A stretch of 64,000 nt of DNA from Gemmatimonas aurantiaca. Its GTDB lineage: Bacteria > Gemmatimonadota > Gemmatimonadetes > Gemmatimonadales > Gemmatimonadaceae. This document shows positions 34,098 to 42,888 of the stretch, piece by piece. The position numbers and the translations under genes are program-made. The notes under the pieces were generated by a model. The model ran no database searches. It was not told where the DNA came from and saw only the letters and a list, made by a program, of their open reading frames with translations. Positions within the stretch are counted from its first letter, which is position 1; each line of letters opens with the position of its first letter. The stretch covers positions 11,647 through 75,646 of the forward strand of contig NZ_JBBCJO010000013.1 in assembly GCF_037190085.1 (NCBI RefSeq). Direction: 5' to 3'.

Positions 34098-34769
34098 ATG
34101 TCCATGTCCGATACGTCATCCCTGTCATCGGGATCATCGATCACGCTGCTGCTGGGGGGTGTGCGCGCGGGGAAGAGCGCCCGGGCCCTCGCGTTGGCGG
34201 AATCCTTCGTGGAACCGAAAACCGGACATCCCGACACCACCGATGTCCTGTGGTTCGTGGCCACTGCGCAGGCATTCGACGACGAAATGACGCGTCGTAT
34301 CGCGGCCCATCGGGCCGAGCGTGCGGAACGATGGCACACCATCGAGGAACCGGTGGCGCTCGTCGCCACACTGGAGGCCGCGCTGGCCATCGCGGCGGAA
34401 TCCCCACGTGTGATCGTGATCGACTGTCTCACGCTGTGGGTCAGCAATCTGCTGCTGGCGTCCGACGACGCGACGGACATCGAGGGACGCATGGCGGAGC
34501 AGGCCGCCGCATTGACGGCACTGATGCAGCGCACCACGTCGGTGCGCTGGATTCTCGTCAGCAACGAAGTCGGGCTTGGCGTGGTGCCGCCAACGCCGCT
34601 CGGGCGCGTCTACCGCGACGCGCTCGGGCGGGTCAATCAGATCGTCGCCGCGGCGGCCGACACGGTGGAGCTGATGGTGGCGGGGCTCGTGATGCCGCTC
34701 AAAGCGCCAACCGGACAATCGATCACGGCAACGGCGGAATCCCCTGCGCCGGATGCGCCACGTTCCTGA
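34098..34769 (+). CDS. cobU: Adenosylcobinamide kinase / adenosylcobinamide-phosphate guanylyltransferase
   Basis: The 223-residue bifunctional enzyme phosphorylates adenosylcobinamide and then transfers GMP from GTP, giving the substrate of CobS. Visible motifs are the P-loop GGVRAGKS (20-27), the guanylylated-histidine region AAHRAERAERWHTIEEP (about 72-88), DCLTLWVSNLL and SNEVGLGVVPPTPLGRVYRDALGRVNQ (family NEVGxGxVPxxxxxRxFRDxxGxxNQ). It starts eight bases after cobQ, so the two form an operon. Its last 47 bases overlap the convergent CoA-binding gene on the other strand. Confidence 0.95.
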   Translation: MSMSDTSSLSSGSSITLLLGGVRAGKSARALALAESFVEPKTGHPDTTDVLWFVATAQAFDDEMTRRIAAHRAERAERWHTIEEPVALVATLEAALAIAAESPRVIVIDCLTLWVSNLLLASDDATDIEGRMAEQAAALTALMQRTTSVRWILVSNEVGLGVVPPTPLGRVYRDALGRVNQIVAAAADTVELMVAGLVMPLKAPTGQSITATAESPAPDAPRS

Positions 34770-35238
34770 GCTCGACCTGCACGCAGTGATCCTGCACCAC
34801 GAGAATGCCGGCGCGTGCCAGGCGTTCCGCCACGGCATCATTCCGGATACCGAGCTGCATCCACACCACGGAAGGCTCGGCGGCGAGAATCTCATCGACG
34901 TGCTTTGCCACGTCCTCGGAGCGCCGGAATAGCTGGACCATATCGGCCGGCGGGTCCACGGTGGCGAGCGTGCGATGCACCGGCACGCCGAGGATTTCGG
35001 TCACCTCGGGGTAATACACCGGTACGGGTACGATATCGTAGCCCACCCGCTGCATGTACGCCGGCACCGTGTACGCCGGGCCCCCCGCTTCGCGCGTCTT
35101 GATCCCGATCACGGCCACGCGCCTGACCCATGTCAGTACATGGCCGATCTGTTCCGGGGAATCGAGCAGCCGTTCTCGCCACTGATCGGGCGATGTGGTT
35201 AGCTTCGGAGAAACACTGTTCCGATCCAGCTTCTCCAT
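34723..35238 (-). CDS. CoA-binding domain protein (YccU type)
   Basis: The 171-residue protein has a single CoA-binding Rossmann domain: VRRVAVIGIKTREAGGPAYTVPAYMQRVGYDIVPVPVYYPEVTEILG in sequence fits the YccU/COG1832 family, ending with VVWMQLGIRNDAVAERLARAGILVVQDHCVQVE, where the cysteine is conserved. The family resembles the CoA-binding part of succinyl-CoA synthetase but its function is not settled. The gene converges on cobU with a 47-base coding overlap, and its start lies only 14 bases from the start of the divergent saccharopine-dehydrogenase-like gene. GAGG nine bases upstream serves as the ribosome site. Confidence 0.88.
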   Translation of the reverse strand: MEKLDRNSVSPKLTTSPDQWRERLLDSPEQIGHVLTWVRRVAVIGIKTREAGGPAYTVPAYMQRVGYDIVPVPVYYPEVTEILGVPVHRTLATVDPPADMVQLFRRSEDVAKHVDEILAAEPSVVWMQLGIRNDAVAERLARAGILVVQDHCVQVELRNVAHPAQGIPPLP

Positions 35239-35252
35239 ACCGGAGTTCCTCG

Positions 35253-36392
35253 ATGCGTGTGTTGGTTCTTGGTGCGGGGCTGCAAGGCACCGCGTGTGCG
35301 TTTGACCTGCTCAATGATCCCGCGGTGAAGCAGGTGATGCTCGCGGATCTGCAGCGTCCCGTGTTGCCGCCGTTTCTGCAGCAGGTGGCCGATGCCCGGC
35401 TCGTCCCCATGGCGCTGGATGTGCGCGATGAGCGGGCCGTGCGTGCGGCGTTTGCACAGTGCGACGGCGTGTTGAGCGCCATCCCCTACTACTTCAACGG
35501 TGTTCTCGCACGCCTGGCCGTGGAGGCCGGTGTGCATTTTGCCGATCTCGGTGGCAACACCGCGATCGTCCAGGAGCAGAAGCAACTCGACGCCGCGGCG
35601 CGCGCCAAGGGTATCTCGGTGATTCCCGACACCGGTCTCGCCCCCGGCATGGTGAACGTGATCGCCCAGCACGGCATCGATCAGTTCGACACCGTGGAAT
35701 CGGTGAAGTTGTTCGTCGGCGGCCTGCCGCAGGTGCCCGAACCGCCACTGGGGTACCAGATCGCGTACTCCATCGAAGGGATGGTGGATTATTACACCAC
35801 GCCCTCGCTGGTGGTGCGCGATGGGCAGCCGTCCACGGTCCACGCGCTGTCGGAACTGGAAGACGTGACGTTCGACGCGCCAGTGGGCACGCTCGAAGCC
35901 TTCCACACGGCCGGCGGGCTTTCCACGATGGTGTACCGCTATGCGGGGAAGATTCCCGTCATGGAATACAAGACGCTGCGGTATCCCGGTCATGCGGCGA
36001 TCATGCGCAGCATCCGCGATCTGGGGCTGCTGGGGCTGGAGCCCGTGGATGTGAAGGGACAGCAGGTCGTGCCGCGCGATGTGTTCGTGAAGGTGGCGGG
36101 TGGGGCGCTGCGCAAAGGCAAGCCCGATCTCGTGGCGTTGCGTGTCGTGGTCACGGGCACGAAGGACGGCGTACGTCGCGCACGGGCCTGGGAAGTGGTC
36201 GATCGGTACGACGCGAAACACGGCATCACCGCCATGATGCGGACCACCGGTTACACGCTCGCGATCACCGGCCTGCTGCAGATGTCCGGTGCCATCGAAC
36301 CGGGGGTGCACACTCCCGACGAGTGCATCCCGCCGGCCCGCTATTTCTCCATGCTGGCCGCGCGCGGGATCGAGGTGCGCGAGATCGATTGA
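35253..36392 (+). CDS. Saccharopine dehydrogenase-like / lysine dehydrogenase family protein
   Basis: The 379-residue NAD(P)-dependent protein has the N-terminal Rossmann motif VLVLGAGLQGTACAFDLL (residues 3-20), DVRDERAVRAAFAQCDGVLSAIPYYFN, and the catalytic-domain segment GVHFADLGGNTAIV, then DTGLAPGMVNVIAQ, typical of saccharopine dehydrogenase and L-lysine 6-dehydrogenase relatives. It probably oxidises an amino acid at the epsilon or alpha amino group; the substrate is not determined. GGAG eight bases before the ATG fixes the start at 35253. The 14-base gap to the divergent CoA-binding gene means their promoters must lie inside each other's coding sequence. Confidence 0.9.
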   Translation: MRVLVLGAGLQGTACAFDLLNDPAVKQVMLADLQRPVLPPFLQQVADARLVPMALDVRDERAVRAAFAQCDGVLSAIPYYFNGVLARLAVEAGVHFADLGGNTAIVQEQKQLDAAARAKGISVIPDTGLAPGMVNVIAQHGIDQFDTVESVKLFVGGLPQVPEPPLGYQIAYSIEGMVDYYTTPSLVVRDGQPSTVHALSELEDVTFDAPVGTLEAFHTAGGLSTMVYRYAGKIPVMEYKTLRYPGHAAIMRSIRDLGLLGLEPVDVKGQQVVPRDVFVKVAGGALRKGKPDLVALRVVVTGTKDGVRRARAWEVVDRYDAKHGITAMMRTTGYTLAITGLLQMSGAIEPGVHTPDECIPPARYFSMLAARGIEVREID

Positions 36393-36404
36393 TCGGCACG
36401 GGCC

Positions 36405-36468
36405 GGGCCGGCGTGTTGGCATCGAACGTACTGCCATCTGGCGTACGCCAGATGGCGTACGCCGGCCC
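36405..36468. terminator. Nested palindrome between convergent genes, probable bidirectional terminator
   Basis: An outer stem GGGCCGGCGT (36405-36414) pairs with ACGCCGGCCC (36459-36468). Inside it, 36433-36456 is a perfect 24-bp palindrome beginning GCCATCTGGCGT. It fills the gap between the saccharopine-dehydrogenase-like gene and the convergent chemoreceptor gene. No U-tract is seen, so termination would depend on the stem alone or on Rho. Confidence 0.55.
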
Positions 36469-36486
36469 GAGTCCATCAGGCAAGCA

Positions 36487-38202
36487 TCAGGTGCGGAACT
36501 CGCCGATGAGTCCCCGCACCCGCAGGCTCGCGGTCTGCAGCATCTCGGCGGTGGCGGAGACCTCCTGCGCCGACGCCGAGGTCTGCTCCGTGCTGGCCGC
36601 TACTTCCTCGGCGGCGGCCGCATGGCCTTCCGCGGTGTCGCGGGCGTCGTACAACGAACGTTGCACCTGACTGAGTGAACGGCGGTTGCCTTCCACCGCC
36701 GTCGTGACACGTGCCGTGGCGCCTTCCACCTGCGCGACAGCGTGTTCGATGCGGGCCAGCGCGCCCCGCACGGCTTCGGCCACCGTCTCCGCATCGCGCA
36801 GACGCGTGGCGCCCGATTCCACCGCCGTCGAAGCGCTGGTGATCCGGCTCCGGAAACGCTTCACGTTTTCCGTGACTTCGTTGGCTGCATGAGCGCTCTG
36901 TTCGGCCAGCGCCCGCACTTCCTGCGCGACCACCGCGAAGCCGCGCCCCGCCGAGCCGGCACGGGCCGCTTCGATTGCGGCGTTGAGCGCCAGCAGATTG
37001 GTCTGGGTGGCGATCTCCGAAATCACGCTCACGAAATCGTCGATCACTCCGGTCGCATCACGCAGCGCGACCATCTCCTCGCGGGAAGCCTGCACCACTT
37101 CGCGCGCCCCCAGCAGCGTATCGATGGCCACCTGCACCTGATCGCGCGCACCGTTGGTGGTGTGCCGGATCTCGCGGCCCACCCGGTCGGTTTCATCCGC
37201 CGCCTCACCGATGGTGGCGCCGGCTTCGGCCAGTTCCTTCACTGTTTCACCCGCATGATTGAGCGACGTGAGCTGCATCGTCGCGCCATGCGAGATGTCC
37301 ATGATGGCCGATGTCACGTGCTGCGACGAAGCGGCCGCCGACGAAGCCGACGCGGTCAGTTCGCTGGCGGCCAAGGTGACCTGATCGGCTTCTTCCTGCA
37401 CGCGCGAGAAGAGCAGGCGCAGACGTTCACGGGCCTGCCGCATGGCATCGATCAGCTCCGCGTATTCCTGCGCGACATACAGGGAGCTGGCGGAAAACGG
37501 GGGATCGCGCAGATCGCCGGCGCCGATGGCCATGAGTTCGTCACGCAGTTGCACCATGGGCTGTGTGATGGCCCGGGCCGTGGACAATCCGAAGAACGCG
37601 GCCACGCCGAAGGCCAGCGTCACCACGACCACCAGGCTGGCCTCGGCGTTGCGCAGCCAGTCGCGCATGCGATCGGTGGCCTCGCCGGCACCATCGCGCG
37701 CGGCACGGCGCAGGCCCTGCAATTCACTCTCGATGGCTTGGATGTCGCGCGTGGTGAGTGCGAGCACCCGATTCGCTTCCCCGGTGTGTCCGGAGATCTG
37801 CCAGGCCCGGGTGGTGGCGATGCGCACTTCGAGCGTGGCCTGCAGCCGGCCGATCGTCTCCAGACGACGACGCTCCTCCGCGCTCAGCACACTCGTGGAA
37901 ACGGCATCACGGCGCAGTTGCTCGGCTTGCACCGTGAGCGCGTGATACTGGGCTTCATCGGTGGGTGTCCCCGTGCTCAGGAACCGCAGTCCCGCCACGA
38001 GTTCGCGCAGCGCGATGTTCGTGGCCCGCTCGACGAACTCGGACCGGTCCATCAGATCGTGGACCGTGGCCTCGGCCTGCGCGTTGCTGCGGGAGAGCCA
38101 GTACCAGCCCAGGACACCCGCGGCCACCAGCAACGTGATCGACGTACCGAAACCCGCGATGAGGCGTCCGCGGATGGTCGCCATCTGAAACAGGTGTCTC
38201 AT
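36487..38202 (-). CDS. Methyl-accepting chemotaxis protein
   Basis: The 571-residue receptor has two membrane helices (about 14-36 and 187-207) around a 150-residue helical periplasmic domain. A HAMP domain follows at about 208-262 and a long coiled-coil signalling domain after that. The kinase-control tip is canonical (FVSVISEIATQTNLLALNAAIEAARAGSAGRGFAVVAQEVRALAEQS in sequence, about 388-434). No CheB/CheR-tethering pentapeptide is at the C-terminus. It senses a ligand, directly or through a binding protein, and controls CheA. The binding-protein gene lies seven bases upstream on the same strand, so it is the likely ligand donor. No other che genes are in the window. Confidence 0.93.
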   Translation of the reverse strand: MRHLFQMATIRGRLIAGFGTSITLLVAAGVLGWYWLSRSNAQAEATVHDLMDRSEFVERATNIALRELVAGLRFLSTGTPTDEAQYHALTVQAEQLRRDAVSTSVLSAEERRRLETIGRLQATLEVRIATTRAWQISGHTGEANRVLALTTRDIQAIESELQGLRRAARDGAGEATDRMRDWLRNAEASLVVVVTLAFGVAAFFGLSTARAITQPMVQLRDELMAIGAGDLRDPPFSASSLYVAQEYAELIDAMRQARERLRLLFSRVQEEADQVTLAASELTASASSAAASSQHVTSAIMDISHGATMQLTSLNHAGETVKELAEAGATIGEAADETDRVGREIRHTTNGARDQVQVAIDTLLGAREVVQASREEMVALRDATGVIDDFVSVISEIATQTNLLALNAAIEAARAGSAGRGFAVVAQEVRALAEQSAHAANEVTENVKRFRSRITSASTAVESGATRLRDAETVAEAVRGALARIEHAVAQVEGATARVTTAVEGNRRSLSQVQRSLYDARDTAEGHAAAAEEVAASTEQTSASAQEVSATAEMLQTASLRVRGLIGEFRT

Positions 38203-38209
38203 GGCTGCC

Positions 38210-39421
38210 TCATGGCGCGACGGCTCCCCGCACCCGCGTCACGAGGACGGGACGGGCTTTGATGTCGTGACTCTTTTCGAAGGCGATACGGCCCACGACC
38301 CCATCGACCGAGGGCGCGCCGTTGCCGATGCGTTCGAGGGCCAGGCGCAGCGAGGACCGGGTGCCGGCGCCGCCGCTCACCGTGCGACCGATCACGATGG
38401 TCGCATCGTAAGACAGGGCCGCGAATCCATCGGGATCCTGGTGGAAACGTTCGCGATAGCGGCCGAGGAAGTGCATGGCTTCGGGGCTCGACACCCGGTC
38501 GGCGCGGAAGAACGCGGCCACATAGGCTCCGGTGGCGATCGAGTCGCGGACGATGCCCTCGGTGCCGTCACCCCCCACGAACGGCGCGGTGACCCCCCGG
38601 GCCCGGAGCGCGCGCAGAAAGGCCAGCGCATCGTCGGCGTCGCCCGGAAAGAGCACCACGTCCGGTTTGCGCAGCGCCAGCAGGCTGGCGTAGGCATCCC
38701 ACTCGGTGACCCCGGTGAGGTAGGGATCGCGGGTGTCGATCTGCCCACCGCCCTTGGTGAAGGTCTCGGCGAAGGTGGTCGTCCAGTCGCGGCCATAGGG
38801 GTCGTTGCGGTACACGATAGCCGCACGCCGGCCGCCGAGGGTGTCGAGCACCCACTGGGCGGTGTGCCGGGCGGCATCGGCGTCGCTGGGAGCCACCCGG
38901 AAGAACCAGGGGCTGATCCCGCTCAGGCGCGGCGAGGATGCAGTCTGGGAGACCATCACGACCCCGTTTTCCCCGTCGTGTTCAGCGTCGGCGTAGATGG
39001 GGACCGTTTCCAGCGTGTTGCCACTTTCCGGATGGCCCACCACCGCGATCACCGCCGGGTCCTGCCGGAGTTGCTCGGCCAACCGGACCGGGCTGGTCAC
39101 GCCCGCCGGGGGCAGGCGCACCTCGAAGCGGGCGGGACCGGCGGCGTTCAGGCGTTCGACGGCCAGTTCGATGCCGCGCACGATGTTTTCATAACCCGGC
39201 GTTCCCGGGATGGCGCCCACGCCGATGGCATGAGCGGAGCTGGTCGGGGCATTCGGGCTTCGGCAACCGGCGGCCACCAGGAGACCCGACAGGGCCATCA
39301 GCATCGTCCGGGCCGGCGGGACCGGCAGGGATCGGGCCCGGGCAATGGCCGGACACAGAGCGCGAAGGGAGATCACGCGGAGAAGACGATCCGAAACGCG
39401 CTGCGGAAACGGCAGCGCCAT
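38210..39421 (-). CDS. Periplasmic ligand-binding lipoprotein (branched-chain amino acid receptor type)
   Basis: The 403-residue type I binding protein (LivJ/receptor-family fold) has a lipobox ending at C53 (GLLVAAGC). Two lobes follow: VVGHPESGNTLETVPIYADAEHDG and VMVSQTASSPRLSGISPWFFRVAPSDADAARHTAQWVL are typical of Leu/Ile/Val and amide-binding homologues, and RRAAIVYRNDPYGRDWTTTFAETFTKGGG follows. Usual Liv permease and ATPase genes are absent. Instead a chemoreceptor gene starts seven bases downstream, so this protein probably presents a ligand to the receptor rather than to a transporter. The pre-lipobox region is long (52 residues) and a later start is possible. Confidence 0.88.
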   Translation of the reverse strand: MALPFPQRVSDRLLRVISLRALCPAIARARSLPVPPARTMLMALSGLLVAAGCRSPNAPTSSAHAIGVGAIPGTPGYENIVRGIELAVERLNAAGPARFEVRLPPAGVTSPVRLAEQLRQDPAVIAVVGHPESGNTLETVPIYADAEHDGENGVVMVSQTASSPRLSGISPWFFRVAPSDADAARHTAQWVLDTLGGRRAAIVYRNDPYGRDWTTTFAETFTKGGGQIDTRDPYLTGVTEWDAYASLLALRKPDVVLFPGDADDALAFLRALRARGVTAPFVGGDGTEGIVRDSIATGAYVAAFFRADRVSSPEAMHFLGRYRERFHQDPDGFAALSYDATIVIGRTVSGGAGTRSSLRLALERIGNGAPSVDGVVGRIAFEKSHDIKARPVLVTRVRGAVAP

Positions 39422-39544
39422 GTGCGATTTCAGAGCGAAAATCGTGGTGTTTTACGGAAATGTGGCCGATGTGAACCAGTGAATCGGCACAATGGTGGTT
39501 ACAATACGAGAAATGTCGGGCAAAGCCCGAGAAGTCGTAGGGTT

Positions 39545-39575
39545 TTGCTTGCGGTGGCCGGAAACGACGGATTAG
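39545..39575 (+). promoter_or_regulatory. Possible promoter of the cytochrome oxidase operon
   Basis: In the 269-bp gap before coxB the best sigma-70-like pair is TTGCTT (39545-39550) and GATTAG (39570-39575), spaced 19 bp. A small hairpin (CGGGCAAAGCCCG, 39517-39529) lies just upstream. Weak evidence. Confidence 0.25.
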
Positions 39576-39690
39576 CTTCGCACTGCTGTCCCACCCCCCG
39601 ACTGCTCGTCGAGCGCCCTTGGCTTACGTCCTCTGCGTAGGTCCAGGACCGTGAGGCAGCAGTCCACCCAACTCCACATCAGGATCCGGC

Positions 39691-40974
39691 ATGGTTGGCA
39701 CGTTCCGCCCGCGGCGGTTGGCATCCGCCGCGCTGCTGGGCGCTCTGGCCCTCGGGCTCGCAGCCTGCGGCGGCGAGTACCCGAATTCGACGTTCAATCA
39801 CCACACCGAGTACAACACGGCGATCGACGCGCTGTGGGACAAGCTTCTCTTCTGGGGAACGCTGGTCTTCATCGCCGTCGAAGCGGGCCTGGTGTACACG
39901 ATCTTCCGCTATCGTCGCCGGCCCGGCGGGGAGAAGCCGAAGCAGGTGCATGGGAACACGGCACTCGAGATCACCTGGACGGCCATTCCGGCGGTCATTC
40001 TGATCTTCATTGCCATCCCGACGGTGAGCACGATTTTCAAGACCCAGGCCAAGGCGGCGCCCGAAGCTCTGCAGGTCGAAGTCATCGGCCACCAGTGGTG
40101 GTGGGAGTTCAAGTACCCGCAGTTGGGTATCACGACCGCCAACGAACTCTATCTGCCCAACGGGCGGACGGTGAATTTCGCGCTCAAGACGGCCGACGTG
40201 CTGCACTCCTTCTGGATTCCCCAGATGGGCGGCAAGCGCGACCTGATCTCGAATCACACCAACTATGTGTGGTTCACGCCGAACGCGGATCTGCCGTCGT
40301 CGGCGTGGAACGGCTTCTGCGCCGAGTTCTGCGGCGCGTCGCACGCGAACATGCGTTTCCGCGCGTTCACGGTGACGCCGGCGGAGTTCGAACAGTGGGT
40401 GGCCCACCAGAAGCAGCCGGCGGTGTTCAAGGCGCCCGCGCCCGTGCCGGCTCCGGCGAGCGCTGCGGCTCCGGGCGCGGCGTCGGTGCAGCTCGCGTCG
40501 CTGCAGCAGAATGCGGCGGCCGATTCGAGCCCTGCGGTGCCGGTGTGGGCGTTCCCGAAGGAGCGGGTCGAGGCGGAGTTCGCCTACATCATTCCGACCG
40601 CCAAGCTGCCGGCGGGTCTCACCTACGACGAGTCGTTGCTGGCACAGGGTGACGCCGAGCGTGGTCGTCAGCTCTTCTCGCGCTCGACGTGCATCGGTTG
40701 TCACACCATCGCGGGGACGCCGTTCGCGTCGCCGATCGGCCCGAACCTGACCCATGTCGGGACGCGCCATACGATCGCCGGCGGTCTGTATCCGAACGAT
40801 GCGAAGCATCTCGCCTACTGGATCAAGAGTGCCCCGCACATGAAGCCCGGCAGCATCATGCCGACCATCGGCAAGGGCCTCACCGATCCCGTACGCAAGA
40901 ACGTCATCAGCGCCGGTGGTCTGACCGACCCCGAGATCGCCGATATCGTCGCTTACCTCCAGGCTCTCAAGTAG
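39691..40974 (+). CDS. coxB: Cytochrome c oxidase subunit II with fused cytochrome c (caa3 type)
   Basis: The 427-residue subunit is a lipoprotein (lipobox LALGLAAC, C26) with two membrane helices (about 52-72 and 96-116). The CuA cupredoxin domain has all ligands: H172, C210, C214, H218 and M221 in CAEFCGASHANM. After an Ala/Pro linker (about 245-300) a cytochrome c domain with CIGCH (C334, C337, H338) follows, its distal methionine probably in GSIMPTIG. The fusion lets the enzyme accept electrons directly from the bc1 or alternative complex, as in caa3 oxidases. It heads coxB-ctaD-ctaE-ctaF. Confidence 0.97.
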   Translation: MVGTFRPRRLASAALLGALALGLAACGGEYPNSTFNHHTEYNTAIDALWDKLLFWGTLVFIAVEAGLVYTIFRYRRRPGGEKPKQVHGNTALEITWTAIPAVILIFIAIPTVSTIFKTQAKAAPEALQVEVIGHQWWWEFKYPQLGITTANELYLPNGRTVNFALKTADVLHSFWIPQMGGKRDLISNHTNYVWFTPNADLPSSAWNGFCAEFCGASHANMRFRAFTVTPAEFEQWVAHQKQPAVFKAPAPVPAPASAAAPGAASVQLASLQQNAAADSSPAVPVWAFPKERVEAEFAYIIPTAKLPAGLTYDESLLAQGDAERGRQLFSRSTCIGCHTIAGTPFASPIGPNLTHVGTRHTIAGGLYPNDAKHLAYWIKSAPHMKPGSIMPTIGKGLTDPVRKNVISAGGLTDPEIADIVAYLQALK

Positions 40975-41006
40975 CCGCCCCCCGTCAACACCGACTTTTC
41001 GACACG

Positions 41007-42887
41007 ATGGCAACCATCGCTGCCGCGCCCCCGTACACCAAGGCCCACACGGCTCCCGACACCGGGATCATGTCGTGGCTCACCACGGTGGACCACAAGC
41101 GCATCGGGGCGCTCTATCTGATCAGCGGCCTGATCTTCTTCGTCGTCGGCGGCCTCGAGGCCGCCATCATCCGTGCCCAGCTGATGGGACCGAACGGCAC
41201 GCTCGTGTCGGCCGAGATGTACAATCAGCTGTTCACGATGCACGGCACGACGATGATCTTCCTCGCCGTGATGCCGCTTTCGGCGGCGTTCTTCAACTTC
41301 CTGATCCCGCTGCAGGTGGGTGCGCGTGACGTCGCCTTCCCGCGACTCAACGCGTTCTCGTACTGGATCTATCTGCTGGGCGGCATCTTCATCACGGTGC
41401 CGATCTTCTTCGCGGTCGCACCCGATGGTGGCTGGTTCGGGTACGCGCCGCTGAGCACGAAGGCGTTCTCGCCGCAGGTGAACATGGATTTCTGGGTGAT
41501 CGGTCTCCAGATCCTGGGCATCTCGTCGCTGGCCGCCGGTTTCAACTTCATCACGACCATCATCAACATGCGGGCGCCGGGCATGACGCTCATGCGCATG
41601 CCGATCTTCACGTGGATGGCGTTCGTGGTGCAGTTCCTCATCGTGCTGTCGTTCCCCGCCATCACGATCGCGCTCGTGTTCCTGCAGTTCGACCGCTTCT
41701 TCGGCACGAACTTCTACACGATCGCCAAGGGGGCCGACCCGCTGCTGTGGCAGCACCTGTTCTGGGTGTTCGGTCACCCCGAGGTGTACATCCTGATCCT
41801 GCCGGCCTTCGGTCTCGTGTCCGAAGTGCTGCCGACGTTCTCGAAGAAGCCGCTCTTCGGTTACCCGGTGATGGTGTACTCGGGTATCCTCATCGGCTTC
41901 CTCGGCTTCGGCGTGTGGGCGCACCACATGTTCGCCGTGGGCATGGGTCCGATCGCGGACTCGGTGTTCTCGCTGGCCACGATGCTCATCGCCATCCCGA
42001 CGGGCGTGAAGATCTTCAACTGGCTCGCCACGCTCTGGGGCGGTCAGCTCAACTTCACGGCGGCCATGAAGTTCGGCATCGGCCTGGTGGCGCTGTTCAC
42101 CATCGGCGGCATCTCGGGTGTCATGCACGCCTCGCCGCCGACCGACCTGCAGCAGACGGACACGTACTTCATCGTGGCGCACTTCCACTACGTGCTCTTC
42201 GGTGGCTCGATGTTCGGGCTCTTCGCCGGCGTGTACTACTACTTCCCGAAGATCACGGGCCGGTTCCTCTCCGAGAAGCTCGGGTCCTGGCACTTCTGGA
42301 TCACGTTCATCGGCATGAACCTCACGTTCTTCCCGATGCACTTCAGCGGGCTGCTCGGCATGCCGCGTCGCTACTACCAGTACGACGCGGGGCAGGGCTT
42401 CGAGCTGTTCAACATGCTCTCGACGATCGGCACGGCGATCCTCATGGTCGGCACGCTGATCGGGCTCATCAACATCTGGAAGAGCTGGAAGGGCGGCGCG
42501 CCCGCGTCGAGCAACCCGTGGGGCGCGGCGACGGTCGAATGGAGCATTCCTTCGCCGCCACCCGACTACAACTTCGCCGAGCTGCCGAACATCAAGTCGC
42601 GGTATCCCCTGTGGAACATGAAGGACGGGGAGCAGCTCGTGCACGAGACGACGCACGAAGAAGAAAAGGGGCGCCACGTTCCGACATCGCACGAACTCGG
42701 CATCGTGATGCCGAATCCGTCGATCTGGCCGCTCATCACCGCTGCCGGCATCATCGTGATGTTCGCCGGACAGATGTTCCTGGAAAAGAGCACCGGCCTT
42801 GGCCTGTCGATCATGATCACCGGCACGCTGTGGTGGGTGGGCTCGCTCTACAAGTGGCTGCTGACGCCGCTCGAGGATCACCACTGA
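41007..42887 (+). CDS. ctaD: Cytochrome c oxidase subunit I
   Basis: The 626-residue catalytic subunit carries every ligand. H79 and H394 bind heme a, H392 binds heme a3, and CuB is held by H257, H306 and H307. Y261 is the cross-linked tyrosine in GHPEVY; that motif, with its glutamate, places the enzyme in the A1 group. The K-channel lysine is in TGVKIFNW. Beyond the common 12 helices there is a C-terminal extension with two more hydrophobic segments (about 570-615), as in the longer caa3-type subunits. It reduces O2 to water and pumps protons. It follows coxB by 32 bases; the next gene begins one base after its stop. Confidence 0.98.
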   Translation: MATIAAAPPYTKAHTAPDTGIMSWLTTVDHKRIGALYLISGLIFFVVGGLEAAIIRAQLMGPNGTLVSAEMYNQLFTMHGTTMIFLAVMPLSAAFFNFLIPLQVGARDVAFPRLNAFSYWIYLLGGIFITVPIFFAVAPDGGWFGYAPLSTKAFSPQVNMDFWVIGLQILGISSLAAGFNFITTIINMRAPGMTLMRMPIFTWMAFVVQFLIVLSFPAITIALVFLQFDRFFGTNFYTIAKGADPLLWQHLFWVFGHPEVYILILPAFGLVSEVLPTFSKKPLFGYPVMVYSGILIGFLGFGVWAHHMFAVGMGPIADSVFSLATMLIAIPTGVKIFNWLATLWGGQLNFTAAMKFGIGLVALFTIGGISGVMHASPPTDLQQTDTYFIVAHFHYVLFGGSMFGLFAGVYYYFPKITGRFLSEKLGSWHFWITFIGMNLTFFPMHFSGLLGMPRRYYQYDAGQGFELFNMLSTIGTAILMVGTLIGLINIWKSWKGGAPASSNPWGAATVEWSIPSPPPDYNFAELPNIKSRYPLWNMKDGEQLVHETTHEEEKGRHVPTSHELGIVMPNPSIWPLITAAGIIVMFAGQMFLEKSTGLGLSIMITGTLWWVGSLYKWLLTPLEDHH

Positions 42888-42888
42888 G

